The notes under the pieces: model-generated
The model's database searches: none
What the model was told of the DNA's origin: nothing
The model's input: the letters and a program-made list of their open reading frames with translations, nothing else
Shown here: positions 29,038 through 37,484 of the stretch, in pieces
Numbering within the stretch: position 1 is the first letter of the stretch
Layout of the letters: the number at the start of each line of letters is the position of its first letter
NCBI GenBank assembly: GCA_024704765.1
Contig: JAKMXF010000334.1
Coordinates: 1-64,000, forward strand
Length of the DNA: 64,000 bases
Direction of reading: 5' to 3'
Origin: Oopsacas minuta
Lineage: Eukaryota; Porifera; Hexactinellida; Lyssacinosida; Leucopsacidae
Program-made: the position numbers and the translations under genes

Positions 29038-29371
29038 TTGGATATTCCATATATAGCAATGTCAATTATTCTTCTACAAATACATATTATTTTTTGTTTA
29101 ATTGGGCCAGCACTTTAATTGTGGTTAATTGGGTTAAAATGATTTGGTACCAAATATTTTAAAGTTACAGTTTCAGGAAAATAGCATTAATTATCATACA
29201 AACGTATTTAGTCGAATATTGTGGAGGCACTAAACATTTTATCCGCCTGCAAGAGGAGGTAATATTCTTTGAAATATTGTCATTACTAGCAGATTATATA
29301 TCATGATAATTACTTTTAGTGCTGAATATAATACTTTGTACTGAAATTCTAGCCTGTTAACCATTGTTGTA

Positions 29372-30574
29372 ATGTCACGCGAGGGTCTTGCTTTACCACC
29401 TCCCGTTTTCGGTTTAAAACACCGTCCGGCAGCACCACAAGCCCTACAGATACAAATACAGGTCCCCTGTCAAATTTCAAAGTACGTAAACGAGAAATGG
29501 GATATGCTATCTACTAATGCACTAGTTCAGCTTGTTAATCAATCAAATATAGAGCTATTACGAGTACTGGATATACAGAATCAACCAATGGTTGATCAAC
29601 CGCTAACCGAATTAAAATGGACAGCATTGACTCCTTTGACCTTTGAACTCGATATTTTACGAGAAGGAATACTGGAGAATGTGTATGCTGTGACATTTGC
29701 TGATGATCAACATTCTCAACAGTTCAATAAAGCATTCGAAGAATCTAACAATCGGAATTTATTGAGTTCAGATCAACTTTATCCATTCCTTGTGCCATTA
29801 ACCGATGCTATACAACGCGGTGATGCAAATGAAGCAATGAATAGATTCAGATATCTCTGTCATTTTCCAGCGGAGCAACGGAGATTTAGAATAGTCGCAG
29901 AACCCCCACTGACCCCAGAGGAAATAAAACTTCGTAACACAGTTAATATTAATATTACCGTTGAAAACTGTGAGGGCAATGAAGCCGAGATTACCTTACG
30001 TGTACCTAAGGGGTCTAGTATTGGAGATTTGAAGGAGATAATGTTTATGACGTATGAAATACCACCGGAAGTTCAAAAGTGGCTAGGCGAGCAATCTTTG
30101 TTCAAAACATCCGATTCGGTTTTGGAAAATAATGGTGAGCCGAAGAAGATATATCTTTATATACTTAACGCAGCTAAAGTAGGTCTTAATAGAGTAGATT
30201 TCATGCGTAGACTTGAGACAAGTAGGAATAATTTAAAGCAGAAAAAGGCGCCAGTTGTAGCGCCGCAAGAACTTCATCATCCAACCCACGAAGACGATGT
30301 GCCATTGCCTGCAATTGTTGACCATGTTTACTCTCATCGGGGTCCACATATGGAACATAGCAATCCTCATATGGGACAGAACCCACCAACGTCCTCTTAT
30401 ATGCCATCTTACCCTCAGGATTCCGTTCCTAGCGACACCCTCTCTCAAGAAGAAGAAAGCCCAAAATTTTTACCAGGGGTGCTGTGGACATGTAACTGTA
30501 AATATACAAATGCATGGGAGAGTATACGATGTGAGAAATGCAGAAATACTAGAGATACTGTTGTTAAGCCTTGA
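29372..30574 (+). CDS. SHARPIN-like protein (PH-like, Ubl, NZF; no RBR)
   Basis: Single exon, 400 residues. Residues about 20-125 end in VYAVTFADDQHSQQFNKAF, which looks like the last strand and helix of a PH-like fold. A ubiquitin-like domain spans about 190-270 (VNINITVENCEGNEAEITLRV...GSSIGDLKEIM...YLYILN). A proline-rich linker follows, then a zinc finger of the RanBP2/NZF type at about 368-392 (WTCNCKYTNAWESIRCEKC). This order is that of SHARPIN, the accessory subunit of the linear-ubiquitin ligase LUBAC; HOIL-1 would need a RING-IBR-RING after the NZF, which is absent. The expected role is linear ubiquitination in NF-kB and cell-death signalling. The first zinc pair is C-x-C instead of the usual C-x2-C. 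Orthology is likely but not proven. Confidence 0.75.
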   Translation: MSREGLALPPPVFGLKHRPAAPQALQIQIQVPCQISKYVNEKWDMLSTNALVQLVNQSNIELLRVLDIQNQPMVDQPLTELKWTALTPLTFELDILREGILENVYAVTFADDQHSQQFNKAFEESNNRNLLSSDQLYPFLVPLTDAIQRGDANEAMNRFRYLCHFPAEQRRFRIVAEPPLTPEEIKLRNTVNINITVENCEGNEAEITLRVPKGSSIGDLKEIMFMTYEIPPEVQKWLGEQSLFKTSDSVLENNGEPKKIYLYILNAAKVGLNRVDFMRRLETSRNNLKQKKAPVVAPQELHHPTHEDDVPLPAIVDHVYSHRGPHMEHSNPHMGQNPPTSSYMPSYPQDSVPSDTLSQEEESPKFLPGVLWTCNCKYTNAWESIRCEKCRNTRDTVVKP

Positions 30575-31017
30575 ATATTTCTTGTTTCATATTGTCTGGA
30601 TTTTTGTGTCATGTTCGGTTGATCTACAATGTCTGAACTAAAAGATTCTATGTATACTTTTCAATTTCCTATGTTCAATTTTGTAGCTAGGTATGACTTT
30701 TGCTAAGTGCTATTGTATAATGAGCTAAAAGGTTTAATGCGATGAATTGTTGGTTGTCATTAGATGGCAGATAATGCTACGAATCTGCATACTAGGTTGA
30801 GCTGTGTGTGAGTGTATTTGTGGGACATTACAGATACTTTCGTATACTATAGTAATATTAATTACAGCAATAAATCTCCTCCAGTCAACTTTGCTCCCCG
30901 CGTTCATTTTTGAATATTTTCAATTATAAATTCATAATTTTGTGATATCTATTTACCGGATTTTTACTGTATCAACTGTATTTGACTATATACGTATTAG
31001 CTATAATCTCGATCTCA
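30575..31017. other. Short spacer
   Basis: AT-rich 3' flank of the SHARPIN-like gene and upstream region of the small ORF at 31018. No repeat family or gene is recognised. Confidence 0.4.
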
Positions 31018-31203
31018 ATGGATAATCACACGGAACAAGCTACAAATAATACAGAACAGAAACAGACTGACTTAACATTAACTGACCATTTGAATAAGAA
31101 ACTTCTAGAAGCCTTCAAGACCGCATTAGATACACCTGGTAATACAATACCACAGACTGAACCTACTGATTCTGTAGGAAATGATGATGCATGGCAGAAA
31201 TAA
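31018..31203 (+). CDS. Small hypothetical protein, 61 residues
   Basis: This ORF starts at the ATG giving MDNHTEQ and ends in NDDAWQK. It is hydrophilic, Thr- and Asn-rich, with one probable amphipathic helix in the middle (DHLNKKLLEAFKTALDTP). No family is recognised. The gap before and after it is short and it sits in a row of intronless plus-strand genes, which supports a real small gene. It could equally be a chance ORF in AT-rich DNA. Confidence 0.35.
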   Translation: MDNHTEQATNNTEQKQTDLTLTDHLNKKLLEAFKTALDTPGNTIPQTEPTDSVGNDDAWQK

Positions 31204-31639
31204 TTGCTATAGGAATTGAATTCACTTTACATTGATTTCGTTGCACACAAACAATTCTATCTCAATATTTACTGTTGTATATTTAGTTATGTTAAGTTTG
31301 ATAATATGTGATTAGTAAGTTGATTATTAAGTAAGTAGCCAAAAATAGCATTACTTTCGTATGGAGACATCTTTTTCAAACAGCTGTTTCGCATACTTGC
31401 GACAATTGTTAGTGATACGTCCCCATTACTTGGACATATGTTGAGTATCCTGCTTTGGAGCCGTTTAAATGTTACGTAGCATCACCAAGTAGTATGGAAA
31501 TGTGACCCCCTATTCTTTTGTATTGCAAAAAGAGTGATACAGTGGGAGGGTCTAATACTCAGAAGTTTAGCGTTATGTAAGTTCTCGCAATTTCTTTCAT
31601 TTCTTTGATACTTATAGATTTATAGTTTATCCTATACGA

Positions 31640-31765
31640 CAGCGGTTCCCAACCATTTCACCAGTGAACCCCTATACCGATTTAAGTTTGAACGCATTCT
31701 GCAGACCTCCTTCTGTCGTCCATTAATCACCAATGGTTTCATGGACTCCGGGTTGGGAACCGCTG
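31640..31765. repeat. Complete hAT-like MITE (family D)
   Basis: The left end is CAGCGGTTCCCAACC and the right end the exact inverse GGTTGGGAACCGCTG, 15 bp each. It is 126 bp. Flanks CTATACGA and CTCTACTA agree at 6 of 8 positions, consistent with an aged 8-bp hAT target duplication. The interior block TCTGTCGTCCATTAATCACC recurs in the copy at 37152 and, inverted, at 18240. Confidence 0.8.
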
Positions 31766-31866
31766 CTCTACTAATATAACGTGAATACCGTCATTAACTC
31801 GTTGGAAAAATTCTTATAATCCGCAAGATTAAACGCATTTTATGATTTAGCATAGTGCAAATCACC

Positions 31867-32268
31867 ATGACTTCAAAAACAGAATCTCTAGACGGTGTTG
31901 TGGTAAAGAAGGAGGATCAAAGTAGAATAAATAAGTTCGCACGTAAAAACGCACTTTTACAAGAATTGAAAGATGAACTGAAAAGTAAACAAGATATTCT
32001 CCAAGATATTGAAGAAGGGGAAAACAGTATGTTACTAACTCAAGAACAGATAATCCCATATCGTGTAGGTGAGGTATTCTTTGAATTGACAAATGAAAGA
32101 ACAATATCAATGCTGGAAATTGCGAAAAAAGAATGTTTAGAGAGGATTAGTAACCTTGAAGTGGAGATTATTGAAATTGAAAAGATTCTAAAGGATCTTA
32201 AGGCTGAGCTATACGCTAGGTTTGGGAATAATATTAACCTAGAGCCTACAGCGCCTAATGAAATATAA
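31867..32268 (+). CDS. PFDN4: Prefoldin subunit 4
   Basis: Single exon, 133 residues (human 134). Two long helical coiled-coil arms flank a beta-hairpin region. Conserved family stretches are DQSRINKFARKNALLQELKD in the first helix, IPYRVGEVFFEL in the hairpin, and LKDLKAELYARFGNNINLE at the C-terminal helix end. It is a beta-class subunit of the hexameric prefoldin chaperone that passes unfolded actin and tubulin to CCT in the cytosol. The start is the ATG at 31867; the frame upstream has no other ATG. Identification is secure. Confidence 0.95.
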   Translation: MTSKTESLDGVVVKKEDQSRINKFARKNALLQELKDELKSKQDILQDIEEGENSMLLTQEQIIPYRVGEVFFELTNERTISMLEIAKKECLERISNLEVEIIEIEKILKDLKAELYARFGNNINLEPTAPNEI

Positions 32269-32988
32269 TTAGTGTTGATAATAGTATTATTTAAGCATTA
32301 GAATTGATGGGTAATATATCATTAATTGAGTATAGTAATTAGTGAATATTTCTCATTTATATCTACTGCTATACTACGTGTGACCTTTTACCGAAATACT
32401 TTGAATATAATCAGTTTCATTCATAAATGAGTTGGAAAATATGTACTAAACTAATATTGAGTATTTATTTTAATTTTACAGTGGAAACTCCCGAAGCGGA
32501 AAGATTGGGTCCCCAAGGGACTTCTCCGCTTTTAGAGGTTCAGTATAATACAATTGATGTGATGACTGCATTCATGAATCTTAAGAAAAACAAATTTCGA
32601 GCGATGATATTTTATAAAAGTGGGCGCTAGCTGATGATGGAATCAATTTATACACTTGTAGGGGATGATTCTCTCAGATTGACAATTAACTTACAGGCTT
32701 GCCATGGATATGGATAATCCGGTATCCACGTAAAATTGTACTGAATGTGAATGGGATTATTTATCTCCAAGGAAAGCCTGGTAAATTTGTGCAAAGTTGT
32801 TTCCTTTTAAGGTATATACTATTCCTGTATAATTCTACTAATTATGATTTCTAATTCCCGATCATTATGGAATTGTCTAGAATTAATTAATTCACTCCAT
32901 AATGTTCTATATTTACCCCAAAAGCGCAGCTATAAATATAATAATTGCACTAATGTAAATCAAAGTACAGAGTTTTTAATATCAAATT
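32269..32988. other. Spacer between PFDN4 and the FADD-like gene
   Basis: AT-rich sequence. A short open stretch at about 32483-32630 has no recognisable protein features. No complete MITE was found. Confidence 0.4.
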
Positions 32989-33762
32989 ATGTCTGATATA
33001 ACTATTTTGAAACTATTCATAGTTAAAATCTCAAGAACTTTACCGAAGGAAGATCGAGATAAATTTCTTCCCAAACTGAGATCATTTTGCGCTAAAATAA
33101 ATCTCGATTTCCCTGCGGAATTATCAATACAACCTAATTTCCTAAAATTAGCCGAATTCGCTATTAACAGTTCATGTATTACTCCAAAAGATACAGATTT
33201 ATTGACTCAGCTACTCGAAGAGACGGACAATACGAAACTTCGTGATGAACTCTTCGGCTTAGAAATCGGTTATCATAGAAAGTCACATAGACGTAGTAGC
33301 TCATATCATACGTTTACACAACCGAAAAAGCATGTATTGCATTACACAACACAACCGAACTTTTGTACAGATCGGAAGACTGAAAAGATCAAATTTTTCG
33401 ATGCCCCCTCACGAAAACACCCTCCTACTTTCGCACGTAGCAATTCGCGAACTTCTTGTGATGTGAGAGAGAGAAATGATGATACAATGCTTACTGATAT
33501 ACAAGTTATCACATTTTGTCGCCACATTGGTCAAAGTGAATGGAAGCAATTAGGAGTTATTGGGTTTAATTTATCTTTGACAGAAATACAAAGAATTGAT
33601 TATGATGAAAGGTATATGCAAGATAAACTAATTAAAATGTTTTCTGTTTGGAAGAATCTAGCCCTTGGTTCGAGTGATTATCCTCCTTTCACTACACTAG
33701 GTCTGAGACAAGCTGCAATTACTGCCGGACTTAATGGACTTGTACACAGATTGAAAATATAA
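32989..33762 (+). CDS. FADD-like adaptor: death-effector domain plus death domain
   Basis: Single exon, 257 residues. Residues about 1-88 form a six-helix-type domain with features of a DED (helix with EDRDKFLPKLRSF, then DTDLLTQLLEETDNTKLRDELF). A basic, serine-rich linker of about 80 residues follows. Residues about 170-257 resemble a death domain: ITFCRHIGQSEWKQLGVIGF, LSLTEIQRIDYD, and MFSVWKNL. This DED-DD order is that of FADD (human 208 residues), which links death receptors to caspase-8. The linker is longer than in FADD. The conserved Trp positions of death domains are present (EWKQLG and VWKNL). A DED/DD protein of another lineage-specific type is the alternative; domain calls were made by eye. 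Confidence 0.7.
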   Translation: MSDITILKLFIVKISRTLPKEDRDKFLPKLRSFCAKINLDFPAELSIQPNFLKLAEFAINSSCITPKDTDLLTQLLEETDNTKLRDELFGLEIGYHRKSHRRSSSYHTFTQPKKHVLHYTTQPNFCTDRKTEKIKFFDAPSRKHPPTFARSNSRTSCDVRERNDDTMLTDIQVITFCRHIGQSEWKQLGVIGFNLSLTEIQRIDYDERYMQDKLIKMFSVWKNLALGSSDYPPFTTLGLRQAAITAGLNGLVHRLKI

Positions 33763-33790
33763 ATATTTCAGTATTTTCGAACCTCCAATA

Positions 33791-33973
33791 CAGTAGACTC
33801 TCGTTAATACGTACACCAGGGGACTGCCAAAATTCGCACTCCTTATCCAGAGTACGTATTATCCGGACTAGTTTACATTGAAAAGGTATCGAAGGGAAAT
33901 GATAAAGTGTACAAATTTGTGATCCTTACCGGAGTTACTCCTTAACCGTGTTCGTATTAACGAGACTCGACTG
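33791..33973. repeat. Complete MITE family E, 183 bp
   Basis: The left end is CAGTAGACTCTCGTTAATAC and the right end the inverse GTATTAACGAGACTCGACTG. TA flanks both sides. Internal CGTATTATCC and CCTTATCC blocks repeat the end motif. It is the reference copy for fragments at 19033, 24479, 55519 and 60350. Confidence 0.8.
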
Positions 33974-34117
33974 TAAATCCTAAATTTAACAGATTGTTAT
34001 ATAAGTTGTCCTTAAGATTATGTAAATTTCCTTCACCTTTTGAATTAATATATTATCTTTTATCAAATTTAATAATAACACTATGAGAATAGCCAGTTAT
34101 CAGAGATTGTTTTCATA

Positions 34118-34245
34118 CAGTGGAACTTGCATAACCAACACTTGTATAATCCGAAAGACCTCTTTAATCTGACAGTGCGACAATACAAATTCATCTACAA
34201 AATTTTCATGTCCCAACTAGTATCGTTTATGCAGGTTCCACCGTT
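34118..34245. repeat. MITE family H, 128 bp
   Basis: The left end is CAGTGGAACTTGCATAACC and the right end TATGCAGGTTCCACCG. The motif TATAATCCGAAAGACCTC matches the interior logic of pogo/Tigger-like termini. A related left end is at 17296. Confidence 0.65.
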
Positions 34246-34548
34246 ACAAGAAGACAAGATTCAACGTTAGATACTATGTAAAAGATAGTGACTTCACATA
34301 TATCATCCAGGGTCTACAAACATTTTGAATACCCTAAGTATTACGTCCATAGTCAGATCTACAAGTGACTGGCCAGTTGAACAACTAAGTAAGTTCGACA
34401 ATTGCATAGTAGCTAACTTGATTTAAGAAAAATGCTGAAGACACTAATTTGCGGACGTCGCGGAATGTAGAATATTTGTATTAGACTGGACTACAAAAAA
34501 TCGTGAATAATTAGTTGGGGCAAGTATGTAATTTACTACAACACTATA

Positions 34549-34661
34549 CAATGGGTATCGCATATAAGAACACCTGTTATAAGGACAGATCGGATATAAG
34601 AATCATACCTGGAAATAGTTTTCATATACTCTTTTATATTTCATTAAGCGATAACCACTGT
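34549..34661. repeat. MITE family C copy 3
   Basis: The left CATATAAGAACACCTGTTAT and the right TAAGCGATAACCACTG form degenerate inverted ends. An internal second copy of TAAGAA suggests the unit was rearranged. Confidence 0.45.
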
Positions 34662-34694
34662 AATTAAATTCGATTAGCATTCCAAATTAGCAAA

Positions 34695-34991
34695 ATGGTA
34701 TCCAAAAATTGCCATCTCCAGCTCACAGGCACCGAAGTAAAAGCTCCTCCTCCTCCTAAAGGCACTAAGATATGGACTCCATTTATAGAAGATCTATACA
34801 GACTCCAATTATCTGGGTATATAAATGAATCTAATTATACACAACTATCGAATGAGCCAAGTATAGATCGTTGGCCAGAAAATGAGGGCGGATTTATTAA
34901 GAAGCTGAAGCGACAAGATGGGTCATATTATTATTTTAACCGAGGAAGAGAGTGTATGGATAAAGATGTTGCTACTGTTCAAATCAAATAA
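34695..34991 (+). CDS. MEIG1: Meiosis-expressed gene 1 protein homologue
   Basis: Single exon, 98 residues (vertebrate MEIG1 is 88). After a Pro-rich start it matches the family throughout: WTPFIEDLYRLQLSGYINE, then IDRWPENEGGFIKKLKRQDG, YYYFNRGRECMDKD, and a VQIK tail. MEIG1 binds PACRG and is needed for manchette-based cargo transport in forming sperm and for ciliary microtubule assembly. The aromatic and basic residues of the single globular domain are present. The ATG at 34695 is the only sensible start. Homology is strong for so short a protein. Confidence 0.9.
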   Translation: MVSKNCHLQLTGTEVKAPPPPKGTKIWTPFIEDLYRLQLSGYINESNYTQLSNEPSIDRWPENEGGFIKKLKRQDGSYYYFNRGRECMDKDVATVQIK

Positions 34992-35344
34992 GAATTGGAA
35001 CAGTTCGAAGTATCAGTTAATCAGCCTATCACTATGTACTATGGATTATGCGATTTGATTCTTATAGTATTTCACTTGTATGTATCGATTAATATATACT
35101 CGTATTGATGTTTACTGGAGTAGAGTGGAATGCGATTAATAAGATCACTTCGGGACCACGACCAGGTCATTTTGATCTGATTAAGAAGAGTTAAAAATGT
35201 TGGCTTCACAAACGGGCAACCGGTGTAGCATTTTTCGGCGTCCCTCGCAGCCCATTTGTGTTACACTGTGTTTCCAAAAATAATCAATTTCAAATATTAT
35301 AATATAATCGAATACATTTACAAACGTATATACTTTTCCTATAA
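34992..35344. other. Spacer with MITE family B fragment
   Basis: It contains a family B copy at 35197-35271 (left GGCTTCACAAACGGGC, right CCCATTTGTGTTACACTG, with the GTAGCATTTTTCGGCGTCCC core). Otherwise AT-rich. Confidence 0.5.
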
Positions 35345-36778
35345 TTAATAAATATTAATACAATTAATGCCCTCAGCAAACACACACACAACCTTGTTAT
35401 CACTAGTAATACAAATCCCTTGAGTATTTGATTGCACTTCTTTCTTACTACCAATCTCTTGCATCAATTTTCCTTCCTTTGAGAACACTATGAGAGTATT
35501 CCCATACAAAATACTGAGGATTATTAGTTCATCATGAGTAACACATAAATAGCTAGGGATACAGCATTCTCTGCTAATTTCAGTTAAGTTTATCATCGAG
35601 TTAACATGCTCTCCTTCTTTTGAAAATGTATGTACACACGTGTTTACTTCTAGATCCAAAACATAAACAAAGTCCCTTACAGCTATATCCTGTGGTTGTT
35701 GTAGTACTCCTGAACCAAGGACACTTTCAATTGATAATTTCAGGTTAAAAATGCATACTTGATTATTTCCTGTATCGACAAGGTAAATGCTGTCCGCATA
35801 CACCGTAATACCTTTTAGTGATTTGAATTTTCCTGGTTCAATTCCGCGCTTGAATCTTGTTATATTTAGCAATCTCCAATCTTCTATTGAGAATTCTATA
35901 ACGCTATTTAGCTTATCATCTGTTATATAGCAAATACCCTTATGTGTAGCAATGCAGGAAGGTCCTTCCAATGCCTCTTGTCCAAATTCCGCTCTGAAAT
36001 CACCGGTAACATGGAAAACGATTACTTTTCGCAGTTCCCTAGAAACAACATAGATATCCTGTCTTGTTGGTTCAAAATGAATTCCTCTTGGCTGGGTCAG
36101 TTGTCCGTATTTAATCCCTCTTTTTCCGAAACTTAAACTCGGGTTTTTCCTTCCCACGAAACTCTTTACCGAAAGCTTATCTTTCGTTTGCACAGATTTT
36201 TTGATAGGTTTTGAGGCAACTTTTGGCTTCTCAACTGTTACATCTGGTGAATCCAATTCTGTATAAATATCTGATAAATATTCATAGTCAGGAGTTTGTT
36301 TTGCCATCTTTGCTGGTTCGCTTCTCTTTCTAGGTGGTGGGTGCGGGGGAGCTTTTCGTTGAACCACGGGATGGTTCTCCACTGAAGCCATCGGTTCATA
36401 CTCCAATTCTTCTTTGCATTTTGTTGTTATTATGCTTCCCAACACCCTGATAGAATCAATTATTTCGTGTAATTCACCCTCAACAATATATCGAGGCATT
36501 TCTATATTTTTCCTCAATTCTTCCAATTCATTATTTACGGTAATAAGTCTCCCTTGAAGTATGTTAAAGGCTCTATCGCTTGTTACTTTCATGGCGTTAA
36601 TCTTTGTAATTTTGTCTTCTAGCTCTGTGATACTAGTTCGAGTTTCTTCTCGTTTATTTTTGTATTTCTTTTTCAAAATAATAATTTCCTCTAATAATTC
36701 GTTCTTCCTTCCCAGCGCACATTGTATAATCTTATCGAATATTGATTTAATTGTTGATTCGATTTCTGTGAACTCCAT
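35345..36778 (-). CDS. NHL-repeat protein with coiled coil, Pro-rich and tyrosine-motif linker
   Basis: Single exon, 477 residues. Residues about 20-95 form a charged coiled coil. Residues about 142-155 hold a polyproline segment with flanking basics (APPHPPPRKR), a plausible SH3 ligand. Residues 165-175 hold two YxxL motifs (YEYL and YTEL) in acidic context. A basic linker leads to the NHL propeller from about 208 to the end, with blades such as LTQPRGIHFEP...DIYVVS and LQQPQDIAVRDFVYVLDL. It has the coiled-coil/NHL plan of the gene at 1533 but adds the signalling-type linker, and again lacks RING and B-box. The start at 36778 is the first ATG of the frame. Function is unknown; the linker suggests regulation by kinases or SH3/SH2 proteins, which is inference. 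Confidence 0.85.
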   Translation of the reverse strand: MEFTEIESTIKSIFDKIIQCALGRKNELLEEIIILKKKYKNKREETRTSITELEDKITKINAMKVTSDRAFNILQGRLITVNNELEELRKNIEMPRYIVEGELHEIIDSIRVLGSIITTKCKEELEYEPMASVENHPVVQRKAPPHPPPRKRSEPAKMAKQTPDYEYLSDIYTELDSPDVTVEKPKVASKPIKKSVQTKDKLSVKSFVGRKNPSLSFGKRGIKYGQLTQPRGIHFEPTRQDIYVVSRELRKVIVFHVTGDFRAEFGQEALEGPSCIATHKGICYITDDKLNSVIEFSIEDWRLLNITRFKRGIEPGKFKSLKGITVYADSIYLVDTGNNQVCIFNLKLSIESVLGSGVLQQPQDIAVRDFVYVLDLEVNTCVHTFSKEGEHVNSMINLTEISRECCIPSYLCVTHDELIILSILYGNTLIVFSKEGKLMQEIGSKKEVQSNTQGICITSDNKVVCVFAEGINCINIY

Positions 36779-37484
36779 TCATAAGAATAAGAACTGTTAT
36801 TCAAATATTAAGAATTTTAATATAATTCTTATATTAGCACCTATATAGCAGTTATAGAAATTCAGCAAAGTACATAGAGAGATTAAATTTCACTTTATAA
36901 GTACGTATATTAATGGATTGGAAAACAGGTTTGAATTCTTCTGCAAAGGTTTTTTAAATGTGTATCTTCTAAAGGAAACGTTTCAGCTAGATAAGTAACT
37001 ATAGCTATTTCCTAGTGTGCTAACTGGGGTATTATCTATACGTAAGCTGCTGCCTACAAGGACATAGATTTCAGTTAGCTCTCATATCTCTAGGCATATA
37101 CAAATTTGACCAATACTCCCATATCCTATTACAAATTGTATAGTCTGGGTCCAGGTTCCCAACCTTTTTCACATGTGGACCCCCTATACCAAATTCAACA
37201 CATTGTGTGGAACCCTCCCATAGACTGCATTCACTGCATTATATGTATACTGCACTGTCGTCCATTGACCTCATGGTCCTCCGGTTGGGAACCACTGATA
37301 CCTTGAGAAGCTGGCTGAAATCCTGTATGTAACTCTCCTAACTAAATTGTTAATTCGAAATTAGCTAAAATTATACGTAACTTACACATTTCCATTCTAA
37401 GGTTTTCATTGAATGTCACGTATTGCTACACATAATGTTATCACTTAAACTTGTTAAAGTTGTTCACTATTGTTAGATAGCGAA
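36779..37484. other. Divergent spacer between NHL gene and Nup54
   Basis: Shared 5' region of two divergent genes (NHL on minus, Nup54 on plus). It contains the hAT-like MITE at 37152-37297. The remainder is AT-rich without a recognised motif. Confidence 0.5.
37152..37297. repeat. hAT-like MITE (family D), upstream of Nup54
   Basis: The left end is CAGGTTCCCAACCTTTTT and the right end CGGTTGGGAACCACTG. It is 146 bp with the family interior block GTCGTCCATTGACC. It lies about 190 bases upstream of the Nup54 start codon. Confidence 0.7.

Larger units (their letters stand above)
33763..34694. other. Spacer filled with three MITEs
   Basis: It holds a complete family E element (33791-33973), a complete family H element (34118-34245) and a family C copy (34549-34661). 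Little unexplained sequence remains. Confidence 0.6.

Noticed and set aside
36248-36300. ITAM in the second NHL protein
   Set aside because: The two YxxL motifs are 3 residues apart rather than the 6-8 required, so only tandem YxxL is reported.
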